This document shows, one piece after another, positions 8,050-17,649 of a DNA stretch of 64,000 nt. The DNA is from Palsa-504 sp963744005 (GTDB lineage: Bacteria > Actinomycetota > Actinomycetes > Streptosporangiales > Streptosporangiaceae). Each line of letters begins with the position of its first letter. Within the stretch, counting starts at the first letter, position 1. Made by a program: the position numbers and the translations under genes. Under the pieces are notes generated by a model, which saw nothing but the letters and a program-made list of their open reading frames with translations, was not told the DNA's origin and ran no database searches. Location of the stretch: assembly GCA_963744005.1 (NCBI GenBank), contig CAVURU010000003.1, positions 62,001 through 126,000 on the forward strand, written 5' to 3'.

Positions 8050-9432
8050 ATGAGCCAGGGAGCGATGAGTGCGACTCGCCTCGTGCCTCCTCCGCTGAGG
8101 TCCATCCGGAGCTGGCCGGTATGGTCCCTCCACCGCTGGCTCAGGGCCTTCGTCCTCACCGTCATCAGCGCCGACCTGATCGCCATCGGCATGGCGGTGC
8201 GGGCGACCGACTTCGTCCCGCACGACCTGGCCCTGTTCGGCCTGCTCTTGCTCGGTTCCGCGGCCGCCGTGGAGCTGACCAGGAGAGCCCCCGATAAGGG
8301 TGGCTTCATGACCGACGTCCAGGGCGTCTGGGAGCTGCCGGTAGCGATCTTGCTGCCCCCGTTCTACGCGCTCGTCGTGCCCATCGCCCGGGTCTCGATG
8401 ACCCAGCTGCGCGTGCGCCGGGGCCCCGTTTACCGCCGGGTGTTCACGGCTGCCTCAGTCGGCTTGTCCTACGGCGCCGCGTCAGTGGTTTTCCACAGGC
8501 TTTCCGGCCTGATCCCGCACGACTCGCACGGCCAGCTGATCCGGGGCGCGGCCTGGACCTTGCTGGTCCTACTCAGCGCGCTGCTCAAGTGGATACTGAA
8601 CAACGCAATGATCGTCACTGCGGTAAAAGGCTCAGACCCGACCGCGAATATCCGGGCCGCGTTCTTGAACCGTGAGGCCATTTACAACGACATTGCCGAG
8701 ATGAGCGCGGCCATCCTGGTGACCTTCGCCGTGGCCGGATTCCCGTTGCTGGCCCTGGCCGCGCTGCCCGTGGTCGGGCTGCTGCAGCGGTCACACAGCC
8801 ACGTCAAGCTCGTCAGCGACGCCCGCAACGACTCCAAGACCGGCCTGCTGAACCACGCCACCTGGGAGCGTGAGTCCTCGGCCGAGCTGGCCCGGGCGGT
8901 ACGGACCGAGTCGCCGCTGGCCATCGCGATGGTGGACGTCGACAAGTTCAAGGTCATCAACGACACCTACGGTCACCTGGTCGGGGACCAGGTGCTGAAG
9001 GAGATCGCGAATACCCTCAATGAGCTGCTCCGCGACTATGACCTGGCCGGGCGGTTCGGCGGGGAGGAGTTCTCGGTGCTGTTGCCGCAGACGCGGGCCG
9101 TGGACGCGCTCCGCATCGCCGAGCGGGTGCGCGCCAACGTGGCGGCGCTGAGCATCATCGCCGCGGGGACAAATGGCGGCGAGCGGGTGCACGTGACGGT
9201 GTCGGTCGGCGTCGCGGCCCTGGACAGCGGCAGCAAGCGCGAGCTTTCCGAGCTGATCGCGGCGGCGGACGCGGCGCTGTACCGGGCCAAGGACGGGGGC
9301 CGGGATCAGGTGCAGATGATCAGCACGACCCGCGGCCTGAGCGCGGTCAGCGGGCCGGGAGCCGGGTCAGCCGAGGGCGACGCGGACGGCGAGGACGCGG
9401 GCAGCCTGTTCCGCCGCGCCCAGAGTTCCTGA
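8050..9432 (+). CDS. Membrane diguanylate cyclase (GGDEF), first paralog
   Basis: Predicted inner-membrane enzyme making the second messenger c-di-GMP from two GTP. The 460 residues begin with an arginine-containing cytoplasmic stretch and about six hydrophobic segments (residues 30-250). A GGDEF domain follows (about 270-430) with an intact active-site GGEEF near 337 and an upstream RDYD that fits the RxxD inhibitory I-site at the normal five-residue spacing. VDVDKFKVINDTYGHLVGD is the usual metal and guanine-binding stretch. There is no EAL domain. It starts at ATG 8050 without a strong Shine-Dalgarno sequence. The paralog at 9822 shares the same architecture, so a tandem duplication is likely. 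The membrane sensor's signal is unknown. Confidence 0.9.
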   Translation: MSQGAMSATRLVPPPLRSIRSWPVWSLHRWLRAFVLTVISADLIAIGMAVRATDFVPHDLALFGLLLLGSAAAVELTRRAPDKGGFMTDVQGVWELPVAILLPPFYALVVPIARVSMTQLRVRRGPVYRRVFTAASVGLSYGAASVVFHRLSGLIPHDSHGQLIRGAAWTLLVLLSALLKWILNNAMIVTAVKGSDPTANIRAAFLNREAIYNDIAEMSAAILVTFAVAGFPLLALAALPVVGLLQRSHSHVKLVSDARNDSKTGLLNHATWERESSAELARAVRTESPLAIAMVDVDKFKVINDTYGHLVGDQVLKEIANTLNELLRDYDLAGRFGGEEFSVLLPQTRAVDALRIAERVRANVAALSIIAAGTNGGERVHVTVSVGVAALDSGSKRELSELIAAADAALYRAKDGGRDQVQMISTTRGLSAVSGPGAGSAEGDADGEDAGSLFRRAQSS

Positions 9433-9821
9433 TCCTGGTCGATGGGCCGCTGTCCCGGTGAGAGCCGGTTCAGCTGACCATGGACCGGGTCGGCTCCGCC
9501 TTATCCGTGTGACTCATGTGTCAGAAGGGTTCAGACCCACGTGGTGGTACGCACGGTTACTCCTTCCGGCCGCTGGTTACTCCAAGTTAAGTTGGGGAGC
9601 ATAGCGGATGACAGACCACAAGCCCGTTGAATTCTGAAATGTCCGGCATCGTAGGCGTTCCCGGGGACGCAGTCGACGATGCGTGACGAAGAAACTACCC
9701 GATGCGAGCTATGCGCACAGCGACTACGGTCACTCGGCGCAAGAGTTTGACGTTAGGGCACCGATGTCCGGACAATGCGGGACACTAAGGAGTACTTATC
9801 GCCCCTCCATTCAGGTTCAAG
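9433..9821. other. Intergenic region between the two GGDEF genes
   Basis: 389 bases without a supportable gene. Near the 3' end lies TTGACG (9757-9762) with GACACT 18 bases later, a plausible promoter for the second GGDEF gene. I saw no c-di-GMP riboswitch signature. Confidence 0.4.
9757..9789 (+). promoter_or_regulatory. Candidate promoter and shared motif before second GGDEF gene
   Basis: TTGACG at 9757-9762, an 18-base spacer, then GACACT at 9781-9786. The last part (9771-9789) is the second copy of the motif found at 7991-8010. An AAGGAG at 9787-9792 is too far from the GTG at 9822 to be its normal ribosome site. Confidence 0.4.
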
Positions 9822-11249
9822 GTGCGTGTGCCTGACAAGCTGACCCCCGTCCGGGCGCTGCGCAGCCGAGGCATCGGGGTCCGGGCTTGGGCTATCTGGA
9901 CCCTCCCGGCCTGGCTGGCCGCCTTCGTCCTCGCGGTGACCGTCGCCGACGCCGTCGTCTTCGGGCTCGCCGTGTCGGCGGCCGACTTCCGCGCGCGCGA
10001 TCTCGCGCTGTTCGCGGGCCTGCTGGCCTGCAGCGTGGCCACCGTCGAGCTGACCAGGCGGGCCGGCGAGAACAACGGCGTGGTCAAGGACGTGTACGCG
10101 ACCTGGGAACTTCCGGCCGCCATCCTGCTGCCGCTGGCCTACGCGCCGGTACTTCCCGCCGTCCGCATGGTCCTGACCCAGTGGCGGATCCAGCGCGGCC
10201 CCGTCTACCGGCGGGTCTTCAGCGCGGCCGTGGTCGGGCTGAGCTACGTGGCCGCCGCCTTCGCCTTCCATGGCCTCATCCGGCTGGTGCCCGGCGCCGG
10301 CGTCAGCCCGGCCGGGCACGCCCTGGCCTGGATGCTGGTCGCCGCGGCCAGCGCCGGCGTGCAGTGGCTGGTCAACCAGCTCCTGCTCTGGACGGCTATC
10401 AAGGGCTCGAACCGGGACCTGCGGATCCGCGACGAGGTCCTGTCCCGGGAGCCGGTGTACAACGACGTCGCCGAGCTGTGCGTGGCCGTGATCGTCGCGT
10501 TCTGCGTGGCCAGCAGCGCCATCGCGCTGCTCTTCGCATTCCCGTTCATCACCCTGCTGCAGCGCTCGCTGCGGCACGCCCGGCTGCTCCAGGACTCCCG
10601 GCAGGACGCCAAGACCGGCCTGCTGAACGCGGCTACCTGGGACGCCCGGGCCGCCGCCGAAATCGCCCGCGCCGTGCGGACCAGGTCGGCGCTGGCCATC
10701 GTGTTGCTGGACCTCGACCGGTTCAAGGTCATCAACGACACCTACGGGCATCTCGTGGGTGACCAGGTGCTCCAGGAGATCGCCCGTACCCTGACCAGCA
10801 TGCTGCGCGAGTACGACCTGGCCGGGCGGTTCGGCGGCGAAGAGTTCTCGATGCTGCTCCCGCAGACCCGGGCCGTGGACGCCATGCGCATCGCGGAGCG
10901 GGTCCGGTCCGGCATCGCCGGGCTGTCCGTCATCGCGCCCGGCGCCACCGGCGGCGAGCGGGTCCAGGTCACGGCGTCGATCGGGGTGGCGGCTCTGGAC
11001 GCCGGGACCGAGCGGGATCTCCCGGCCCTGATGGCCGCGGCCGACGCCGCGCTGTACCGGGCCAAGAGCTCGGGCCGGGACCAGGTGCAGATGATCAGCA
11101 CGACCAGGGGTCTGAGCGCGGTCAGCAGCACCTCCGACGGCATCAACGGCGCGGCCCGGCCCGGCCCGGACTCCGGCGGTGACGGCCAGGTGCCGGCCGG
11201 GCCGAGCGTGTTCCGCCGTGCCGTGACGTCGCTGGCGGGCCCGCGCTAG
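9822..11249 (+). CDS. Membrane diguanylate cyclase (GGDEF), second paralog
   Basis: Paralog of the preceding gene, 475 residues, with the same layout: about six N-terminal hydrophobic segments and a C-terminal GGDEF domain. GGEEF lies near residue 341, preceded by REYD, a fit to the RxxD product-inhibition site. The segment YRAKSSGRDQVQMISTTRG and the following residues nearly match the first paralog, which supports recent duplication. GTG 9822 is the working start; GTG 9828 in the same frame is equally possible and neither has a well-spaced ribosome site. Likely makes c-di-GMP at the membrane. Two active-looking cyclases in tandem with no phosphodiesterase nearby suggests different sensed signals or dosage. 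Confidence 0.9.
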   Translation: MRVPDKLTPVRALRSRGIGVRAWAIWTLPAWLAAFVLAVTVADAVVFGLAVSAADFRARDLALFAGLLACSVATVELTRRAGENNGVVKDVYATWELPAAILLPLAYAPVLPAVRMVLTQWRIQRGPVYRRVFSAAVVGLSYVAAAFAFHGLIRLVPGAGVSPAGHALAWMLVAAASAGVQWLVNQLLLWTAIKGSNRDLRIRDEVLSREPVYNDVAELCVAVIVAFCVASSAIALLFAFPFITLLQRSLRHARLLQDSRQDAKTGLLNAATWDARAAAEIARAVRTRSALAIVLLDLDRFKVINDTYGHLVGDQVLQEIARTLTSMLREYDLAGRFGGEEFSMLLPQTRAVDAMRIAERVRSGIAGLSVIAPGATGGERVQVTASIGVAALDAGTERDLPALMAAADAALYRAKSSGRDQVQMISTTRGLSAVSSTSDGINGAARPGPDSGGDGQVPAGPSVFRRAVTSLAGPR

Positions 11250-11689
11250 CCGGCCGTGGCCGCGGCCGACGGGACCGCGGTCGGGAGCACCGCGACGATC
11301 GCGGCGCTGCCGGTATGGCACTGCGAGGCGTTGCCCGTGCTCAGCACCTCGGGAGTCGGATATCCCTGGCAGGTCCACCCGCTCACCAGGACCGGGGCCC
11401 CGCCGCCGTTGCCTGCGTCCTGGCCGGACCGCACGGCCGCCGCGTACTGGTTCTCGATCCGCAGCGCGGTCCCGCAGTCCACCGTGCCCCTGGTCACCCT
11501 GACGATCACCGGGACGTCCGCCGCGGTGTGCGCCGTGCCGCAGCTGGCCGCCTGCACTGTGCTCGCGGCCGCCCCGCAGCCGGCCAGCAGGCCCGCGCCG
11601 CCGGCCAGCAGCACGGCCGAGCCGAGCACCCGCGTGATCCTGGGCCCCCGCGTCCCGCGGGCCAGCCGGCCCGCCCCCTCCCACCTCAC
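11246..11689 (-). CDS. Small predicted lipoprotein of unknown function
   Basis: From GTG 11689 it encodes about 147 residues. An Arg-rich n-region is followed by a hydrophobic stretch and the lipobox LLAGC, so the mature protein should be lipidated and anchored outside the membrane. Four further Cys residues could form disulfides. No family is recognised. An in-frame ATG at 11770 would give 174 residues but would place the signal peptide deep inside the protein and the start inside the argC leader, so the internal GTG is preferred. No strong ribosome site is seen. It is divergent from argC and its transcript would start within or next to the ARG boxes. It overlaps the end of the preceding GGDEF gene by four bases. 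Confidence 0.6.
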   Translation of the reverse strand: MRWEGAGRLARGTRGPRITRVLGSAVLLAGGAGLLAGCGAAASTVQAASCGTAHTAADVPVIVRVTRGTVDCGTALRIENQYAAAVRSGQDAGNGGGAPVLVSGWTCQGYPTPEVLSTGNASQCHTGSAAIVAVLPTAVPSAAATAG

Positions 11690-11714
11690 GCGCCCAGCGT
11701 AGAGCCGGAGGGCC

Positions 11715-11743
11715 TTGCATATAAATGCGTTATCGTGAATACT
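11715..11743 (+). promoter_or_regulatory. argC promoter
   Basis: TTGCAT (11715-11720), a 17-base spacer, then AATACT (11738-11743), a near-consensus housekeeping promoter. Both hexamers lie within the ARG boxes, so ArgR binding would exclude RNA polymerase. Confidence 0.6.
11716..11729 (+). promoter_or_regulatory. ARG box 1 (ArgR operator) before argC
   Basis: TGCATATAAATGCG fits the known ArgR half-site pattern TGnAT-N4-ATnCA with one terminal mismatch. It overlaps the -35 region of the argC promoter. ArgR with arginine is known to repress such operons. Confidence 0.75.
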
Positions 11744-11749
11744 CATCCA
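11736..11749 (+). promoter_or_regulatory. ARG box 2 (ArgR operator) before argC
   Basis: TGAATACTCATCCA fits TGAAT-N4-ATTCA with one mismatch. It is centred 20 bp from box 1, about two helical turns, as expected for an ArgR hexamer bound to a pair of boxes. It overlaps the -10 region. Confidence 0.75.
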
Positions 11750-11771
11750 GAGAGGGAAGGAGACGGACACA

Positions 11772-12821
11772 ATGGGCGCGAAGGTAGCGGTCGCCGGAGC
11801 CAGCGGCTACGCCGGCGGAGAGGTGCTCCGCCTGCTGACCGGGCACCCCGACCTGGAGATCGGCCCGGTGACCGCGCACGGCAGCGCCGGCACGCCCGTG
11901 ACTGAGGTCCTGCCCCAGCTGACCGGCTATCCCGGCCTGCGGGACCGGGTCTTCGCCTCGTCCGACCCGGCCGAGTTCGCCGGCGTCGACCTGCTCTTCA
12001 CCGCGCTCCCGCACGGCGAGTCCGGGAAGCTGGCCGCCGCGCTGCCGGCCGAGCTCAAGATCGTCGACCTGGCCGCCGACTTCCGGCTGGCCGACCCCGA
12101 GGCCTGGGCCAGGTACTACAAGGTGCCGCACGCCGGCCACTGGACCTACGGCCTGCCCGAGCTGCCCGGCGCCCGGGCCGCGATCAGGGAGTCAGCCGTG
12201 GTGGCCGCGCCCGGCTGCTATGCCACGGCGTCCATCCTGGCCCTGGCCCCGCTGCTGGCCGCCGGCCTGGTCGAGCCATCCGACATCGTGATCGTGGCCG
12301 CGTCCGGCACGTCCGGGGCAGGCCGCGCGCCGCGGCCCGACCTGATCGCCAGCGAGGTCATGGGGTCGATGTCCGCCTACTCGGTGGGGGGCACGCACCG
12401 GCACACGCCCGAGATCGAGCAAGCCCTTTCTGCCGAACGATCCGGGCTCCCCGCCCCGGTCACCATCTCCTTCACGCCGTCCCTCGCGCCGATGCCGCGG
12501 GGCATCCTGGCCACCTGCACCGCGCGGCTGACCTCGGCGCAGGCCGGGGAACAGCTGCGGGACGCGATGGCCGCGGCGTACGACGGCGAGCCGTTCGTGC
12601 ACGTCCTGCCCGAGGGACGCTGGCCCGCCACCGGGCCGACCCTCGGCTCCAACGCCGCCCACCTGCAGGTCGCAGCCGACCCGCACGCCGGACGGGCGGT
12701 CGCCGTCTGCGCCCTCGACAACCTGGTCAAAGGCGCCGCCGGCCAGGCCATCCAGGTAGCCAACCTCATGCTCGGCCTGCCGGAGTCCTCCGGCCTGACC
12801 GCACACGGAGTCGCGCCATGA
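11772..12821 (+). CDS. argC: N-acetyl-gamma-glutamyl-phosphate reductase
   Basis: Third step of arginine synthesis: NADPH-dependent reduction of N-acetylglutamyl phosphate to the semialdehyde. The 349 residues match the family. The Rossmann NADP-binding motif GASGYAGGEVLRLL is at residues 9-22, and the catalytic Cys is in AAPGCYAT near residue 149, followed by GTSGAGR. ATG 11772 has AAGGAG about ten bases upstream. It is the first gene of argCJBDFRGH, placed directly after the two ARG boxes, and overlaps argJ by four bases (ATGA). Confidence 0.98.
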   Translation: MGAKVAVAGASGYAGGEVLRLLTGHPDLEIGPVTAHGSAGTPVTEVLPQLTGYPGLRDRVFASSDPAEFAGVDLLFTALPHGESGKLAAALPAELKIVDLAADFRLADPEAWARYYKVPHAGHWTYGLPELPGARAAIRESAVVAAPGCYATASILALAPLLAAGLVEPSDIVIVAASGTSGAGRAPRPDLIASEVMGSMSAYSVGGTHRHTPEIEQALSAERSGLPAPVTISFTPSLAPMPRGILATCTARLTSAQAGEQLRDAMAAAYDGEPFVHVLPEGRWPATGPTLGSNAAHLQVAADPHAGRAVAVCALDNLVKGAAGQAIQVANLMLGLPESSGLTAHGVAP

Positions 12822-13996
12822 GCATCACCGCCCCCCTCGGGTTCCGCGCCGCCGGCGTGGCGGCCGGGCTGAAGGAGACCGGCGACCCGGACGTGGCCGT
12901 CGTCGTGAACGACGGCCCCTCTCGTGCCGCGGCCGCCGTCTTCACCTCCAACCGGGTCCAGGCCGCCCCGGTGACCTGGACCCGCCAGGTGGTCAGCGGC
13001 GGCCGGGTCCGGGCCGTGGTCCTCAACTCCGGCGGGGCCAACGCCTGCACCGGCCCGGCCGGCTTCCAGGACACGCACGCCACCGCCGAGCGGCTGGCCG
13101 CGGCCCTCGGGGAGTCTGCCGCCGAGATGGCGGTCTGCTCGACCGGGCTGATCGGCGAGCGGCTGCCCATGGACAAGCTGCTGCCCGGCGTCGACGCGGC
13201 GGCGGCCGCCGTGTCCCGGGGCAGCGGCGGCCTGATCGCCGCCGACGCGATCCGGACCACCGACACCGTGGTCAAGATCGCCTTCCGCCAGGTCCAGTCG
13301 GCCCCGGGCCAGGCGGCGGGCTCGTACACCATCGGCGGCATGGCCAAGGGCGCCGGGATGCTCGCCCCCGGCCTGGCCACCATGCTGTGCGTGCTGACCA
13401 CCGACGCGGACCTGACCGCCGGCGAGCTGGACTCGGCCCTGCGCTCGGCCACGGCCGAGACATTCGACCGGCTGGACACCGACGGCTGCATGTCCACTAA
13501 CGACACCGTGCTGCTGATGGCCAGCGGCGCCACCGGGGTCCGGCCGGACAAGCGCGAGTTCGCCGAGACGCTGACCGACGTGTGCGCCGACCTGGCCCGG
13601 CAGCTCCAGCTGGACGCCGAGGGCGCGCAGAAGATGATCACCATCGAGGTCATCGGGGCGGGCAGCGAGAAGGACGCCGTCGCGGTGGGCCGGGCCGTGG
13701 CCCGGAGCAACCTGGTCAAGTGCGCCATCGGCGGCGAGGACCCCAACTGGGGCCGGATCCTGTCCGCGGTCGGGACCACCGACGCGGTCTTCGAGCCGGA
13801 CCGGCTGAACGTCGCGGTCAACGGCGTCTGGGTGTGCCGCCACGGGGCGGCCGGCGAGGACCGCTCGCACGTGGACCTGGGCCCCAAGGACGTCACCATC
13901 ACCGTGGACCTGTCCACCGGCCCGCACTCTGCGGTCATCCTGACCACCGACCTGACCGCCGCCTACGTGCACGAGAACAGTGCCTATTCAACGTGA
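12818..13996 (+). CDS. argJ: Bifunctional ornithine acetyltransferase / N-acetylglutamate synthase
   Basis: Transfers acetyl from N-acetylornithine to glutamate, recycling the acetyl group, and in bifunctional forms also uses acetyl-CoA. The 392 residues match ArgJ. The autoproteolysis region GMAKGAGMLAPGLATMLCVL is present near residues 174-193; cleavage before the Thr in LATM makes alpha and beta chains and exposes the nucleophile. The C-terminus ends in HENSAYST, as is typical. It overlaps argC by four bases. Its stop codon lies in the first of two 15-bp direct repeats that continue into the argB start region. No argA is needed in the window if ArgJ is bifunctional. Confidence 0.97.
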   Translation: MSITAPLGFRAAGVAAGLKETGDPDVAVVVNDGPSRAAAAVFTSNRVQAAPVTWTRQVVSGGRVRAVVLNSGGANACTGPAGFQDTHATAERLAAALGESAAEMAVCSTGLIGERLPMDKLLPGVDAAAAAVSRGSGGLIAADAIRTTDTVVKIAFRQVQSAPGQAAGSYTIGGMAKGAGMLAPGLATMLCVLTTDADLTAGELDSALRSATAETFDRLDTDGCMSTNDTVLLMASGATGVRPDKREFAETLTDVCADLARQLQLDAEGAQKMITIEVIGAGSEKDAVAVGRAVARSNLVKCAIGGEDPNWGRILSAVGTTDAVFEPDRLNVAVNGVWVCRHGAAGEDRSHVDLGPKDVTITVDLSTGPHSAVILTTDLTAAYVHENSAYST

Positions 13997-14014
13997 CGGG
14001 CCTATTCAACGTGA
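13982..14014 (+). repeat. Direct repeat at the argJ-argB junction
   Basis: The 15-mer GCCTATTCAACGTGA occurs at 13982-13996 and 14000-14014, 18 bp apart, with a weaker third copy near 14020. The first copy holds the argJ stop. Because the offset is a multiple of three, the repeat does not change phase. It could be a small duplication that altered the argB start or its spacing. Confidence 0.8.
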
Positions 14015-14033
14015 GGGCGTGCTCGACGTGACG

Positions 14034-14957
14034 ATGCTGCAAGGACGGGTGGACGACGCGTCGGCCAAGGCGGCCACGCTGATCGAGGCGCTGCCCTGGC
14101 TGAACCGCTTCCACGGGCAGACCGTGGTCATCAAGTACGGCGGCCACGCCATGACCGACGAGGCGCTGCGGCTGGCCTTCGCCCAGGACCTGGTGTTCCT
14201 GCGCTACGCCGGGCTGCGCCCGGTGGTGGTGCATGGCGGCGGCCCGCAGATCACCGAGTTCCTGGACCGGCTCGGGCTGGAGAGCTCGTTCACCGCGGGC
14301 CTGCGGGTCACCACGCCGGAGGCCATGGAAGTGGTCCGGATGGTGCTGTCCGGCAAGGTGAACAAGGACATCGTCGGCCTGATCAACCAGCACGGGCCGT
14401 TCGCGGTCGGCATCTCCGGTGAGGACGCGGGCACCTTCACCGCGGTCCGCAAGGCCGCCATCGTCGACGGCCAGCCGGTGGACATCGGCCTGGTCGGTGA
14501 CATCGCGGGCATCGATGCCGGCGCGATCACCGCGCTGCTGGACGACGGCCGGATCCCGGTCGTCTCCAGCGTGGCCACCGGCGAGGACGGCCAGGTCTAC
14601 AACGTGAACGCGGACACCGCGGCGGGCGCGCTGGCCGTCGCCCTGGACGCGGCCAAGCTCGTTGTGCTGACCGACGTGGCCGGCCTGTACCGGGACTGGC
14701 CGCCCGCGGGCGGAGACTCGGCCGGCGCGGCCCCGGCCGACGTGATCAGCCAGCTCACCGCGAGCGAGCTGGAGCAGCTGCTGCCCGGGCTCTCGTCCGG
14801 GATGATCCCCAAGATGGAGGCCTGCCTGACCGCGGTGCGCGGCGGCGTCCCCCAGGCGCACGTGCTGGACGGCCGTCTCAGCCACGCCATCCTGCTCGAG
14901 ATCTTCACCGACGCCGGCATCGGCACCATGGTCCTGCCCGAAGGAGTCCAGCCATGA
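14034..14957 (+). CDS. argB: Acetylglutamate kinase
   Basis: Second step of arginine synthesis: ATP-dependent phosphorylation of N-acetylglutamate, usually feedback-inhibited by arginine. From ATG 14034 it has about 307 residues. The kinase fold begins TVVIKYGGHAM (phosphate-binding Lys), with VVHGGGPQI, NVNADTAAGALA, and SGMIPKMEACLTAV near the C-terminus. The start is uncertain. In-frame GTG codons at 13980 (inside argJ) and 14019 are alternatives; ATG 14034 gives the usual short N-terminus before LIEALPWL. A Pro/Gly/Ala-rich insert is seen near residues 222-236. It overlaps argD by four bases. Confidence 0.95.
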   Translation: MLQGRVDDASAKAATLIEALPWLNRFHGQTVVIKYGGHAMTDEALRLAFAQDLVFLRYAGLRPVVVHGGGPQITEFLDRLGLESSFTAGLRVTTPEAMEVVRMVLSGKVNKDIVGLINQHGPFAVGISGEDAGTFTAVRKAAIVDGQPVDIGLVGDIAGIDAGAITALLDDGRIPVVSSVATGEDGQVYNVNADTAAGALAVALDAAKLVVLTDVAGLYRDWPPAGGDSAGAAPADVISQLTASELEQLLPGLSSGMIPKMEACLTAVRGGVPQAHVLDGRLSHAILLEIFTDAGIGTMVLPEGVQP

Positions 14958-16140
14958 GCGAGACGCAGACCCTGCAGAAGCGGTTCGAGGCCGCCCTCAT
15001 GCCGAACTACGGCGTGCCGCCGGTGGCCATCAGCCGGGGCGAGGGCTGCCGGGTCTGGGACGCGGACGGGCGCGAGTACCTCGACATGATCGCCGGGATC
15101 GCGGTGAGCTCGCTCGGGCACGCCCACCCGGCCCTGGTCGAGGCGGTCAGCCGCCAGGTGGCCCAGGTGGCCCACACGTCCAACCTGTTCCTGCACGAAG
15201 GCGAGATCCAGCTGGCCGAGCGGCTGCTTGGTCTGCTCGGCGGCGACGGGCGGGTCTTCTTCGCCAACTCCGGCACCGAGGCCAACGAGGCGGCGATCAA
15301 GCTGGTCCGCCGCTGCCAGGGCCCGGAGCGCCCGGTGCTGGTCGCCGCCGAGGGCGGCTTCCACGGCCGGACCATGGGCTCGCTGTCCATCACCGGCAAG
15401 GCGTCGATCCGCGAGCCGTTCGGCCCGTTCGGCCCGCCCGTGCGGTTCGTGCCGTTCGGCGACGCTGACGCGCTGCGCGCCGCCATCGGGCCCGACACCG
15501 GCGCGGTCTTCCTCGAGCCCTGCCTGGGTGAGGGCGGCGTGGTGCCCGCGCCCGCGGGCTACCTGCGCGCGGCCCGCGAAGCCTGCGACCAGGCCGGCGC
15601 CCTGCTCGTGGTGGACGAGATCCAGAGCGGCATCGGCCGGTCCGGCCGCTGGTTCGCCCACCAGGCCGAAGGCATCCGGCCCGACGTGCTCACCCTGGCC
15701 AAGGGCCTGGGCGGCGGGCTGCCCATCGGAGCCTGCGTCGGCTTCGGCCGGTGCGCCACCGGCCTGGGCCGGGGTGATCACGGCTCGACGTTCGGCGGTA
15801 ACCCGGTGGCCTGTGCCGCGGCGCTGGCCGTGCTCGACACGCTGGAGCGCGACGGGCTGATCGCGCAGGCCGTGACGGTGGGGGAGCGGCTCACCGCCGG
15901 CCTGCAGGCGGCCGGGCACCCGCTGGTGGCGGGCGTGCGCGGGCACGGCCTGTGGCAGGCCGTGGTGCTGGCCGCGCCCAAGGCCGCGGACGTGGAGGCC
16001 GCCGCCCGGCAGGCCGGGTTCCTGGTCAACGCGGTCCAGCCCGATGCCGTCCGGCTCGCCCCGCCGCTCATCTTCAGCGCCGCCGAGGCCGATGAGTTCC
16101 TGGCCGCGTGGCCCGGCATCATCGATCAGGGGGCCGCGTG

Positions 16141-16141
<1 letters not shown>
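14954..16141 (+). CDS. argD: Acetylornithine aminotransferase
   Basis: PLP-dependent class III aminotransferase converting N-acetylglutamate semialdehyde to N-acetylornithine. The 395 residues match the family. The cofactor lysine is in LTLAKGLGGGLPIGA, the glycine-rich NSGTEANEAAIKL binds the phosphate, and VVDEIQSGIGRSG is the conserved Asp region. It is coupled upstream to argB (ATGA overlap). Its stop overlaps the start of argF (TGATG). Confidence 0.97.
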
Positions 16142-17059
<918 letters not shown>

Positions 17060-17063
<4 letters not shown>

Positions 17064-17647
17064 CCCCGCTGACGAAGACCGCACGGCAGGCGCGGATCGC
17101 GGCCATCCTGGCCCGCGAGCAGGTCCGCTCCCAGGAGGAGCTCGCCGAGCTGCTCGAGCGGTACGCCCGCGTGCACGTCACCCAGGCGACCTTGTCCCGC
17201 GACCTCGATGAGCTCGGCGTGGTCCGGCTGCGCGCGGCCGGCGGCGCCCTGGTCTACGCGCTGCCGGAGCAGCCCGGCGGCCCCGGTTCGCATCCCGGCA
17301 GCGCGCTGGCCGGGGAGACGGGTAACCCGGGGGAGCCGTCCTCCCGGACGGCGGAACTGACCGCGCCGCCCTCGCGGCTGGCGCGGTACCTGACCGAGCT
17401 GATGGCCTCGGCCGAGGCGAGCGCCAACCTGGTGGTGCTCAGGACCCCGGCCGGGGCAGCGCAGTTCCTCGCCTCGGTCATCGATCACGCGGCGCTGGCG
17501 TCGGTCCTGGGCACCGTGGCCGGCGACGACACCGTGCTGGTCATCGCGCGCGACCCGGCCGGCGGCGATGCCCTGGCGGCCGAGTTCCTCCGGCTCGCTC
17601 AGCGCCGGCTTCCACACCTATCGGCAAATACGTCACTAAGGGACTAA
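17060..17647 (+). CDS. argR: Arginine repressor
   Basis: Hexameric transcription factor that binds ARG boxes when arginine is present. At 195 residues it is longer than the usual 150-170. The N-terminal winged helix includes VTQATLSRDLDELGVVRLR (recognition region). The C-terminal oligomerisation and arginine-binding domain has the hallmark GTVAGDDTVLVIAR. Between them is a Gly/Pro/Ser-rich insert of about 30 residues (around 72-105). GTG 17060 overlaps the corrected argF stop. Targets include the two boxes before argC, so the operon should be autoregulated. Confidence 0.95.
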
Positions 17648-17649
17648 TC

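Noticed and set aside
9753..11720. 655-residue minus-strand frame opposite the second GGDEF gene
   Set aside because: Antisense shadow; Gly/Arg/Ala-rich with no motifs.
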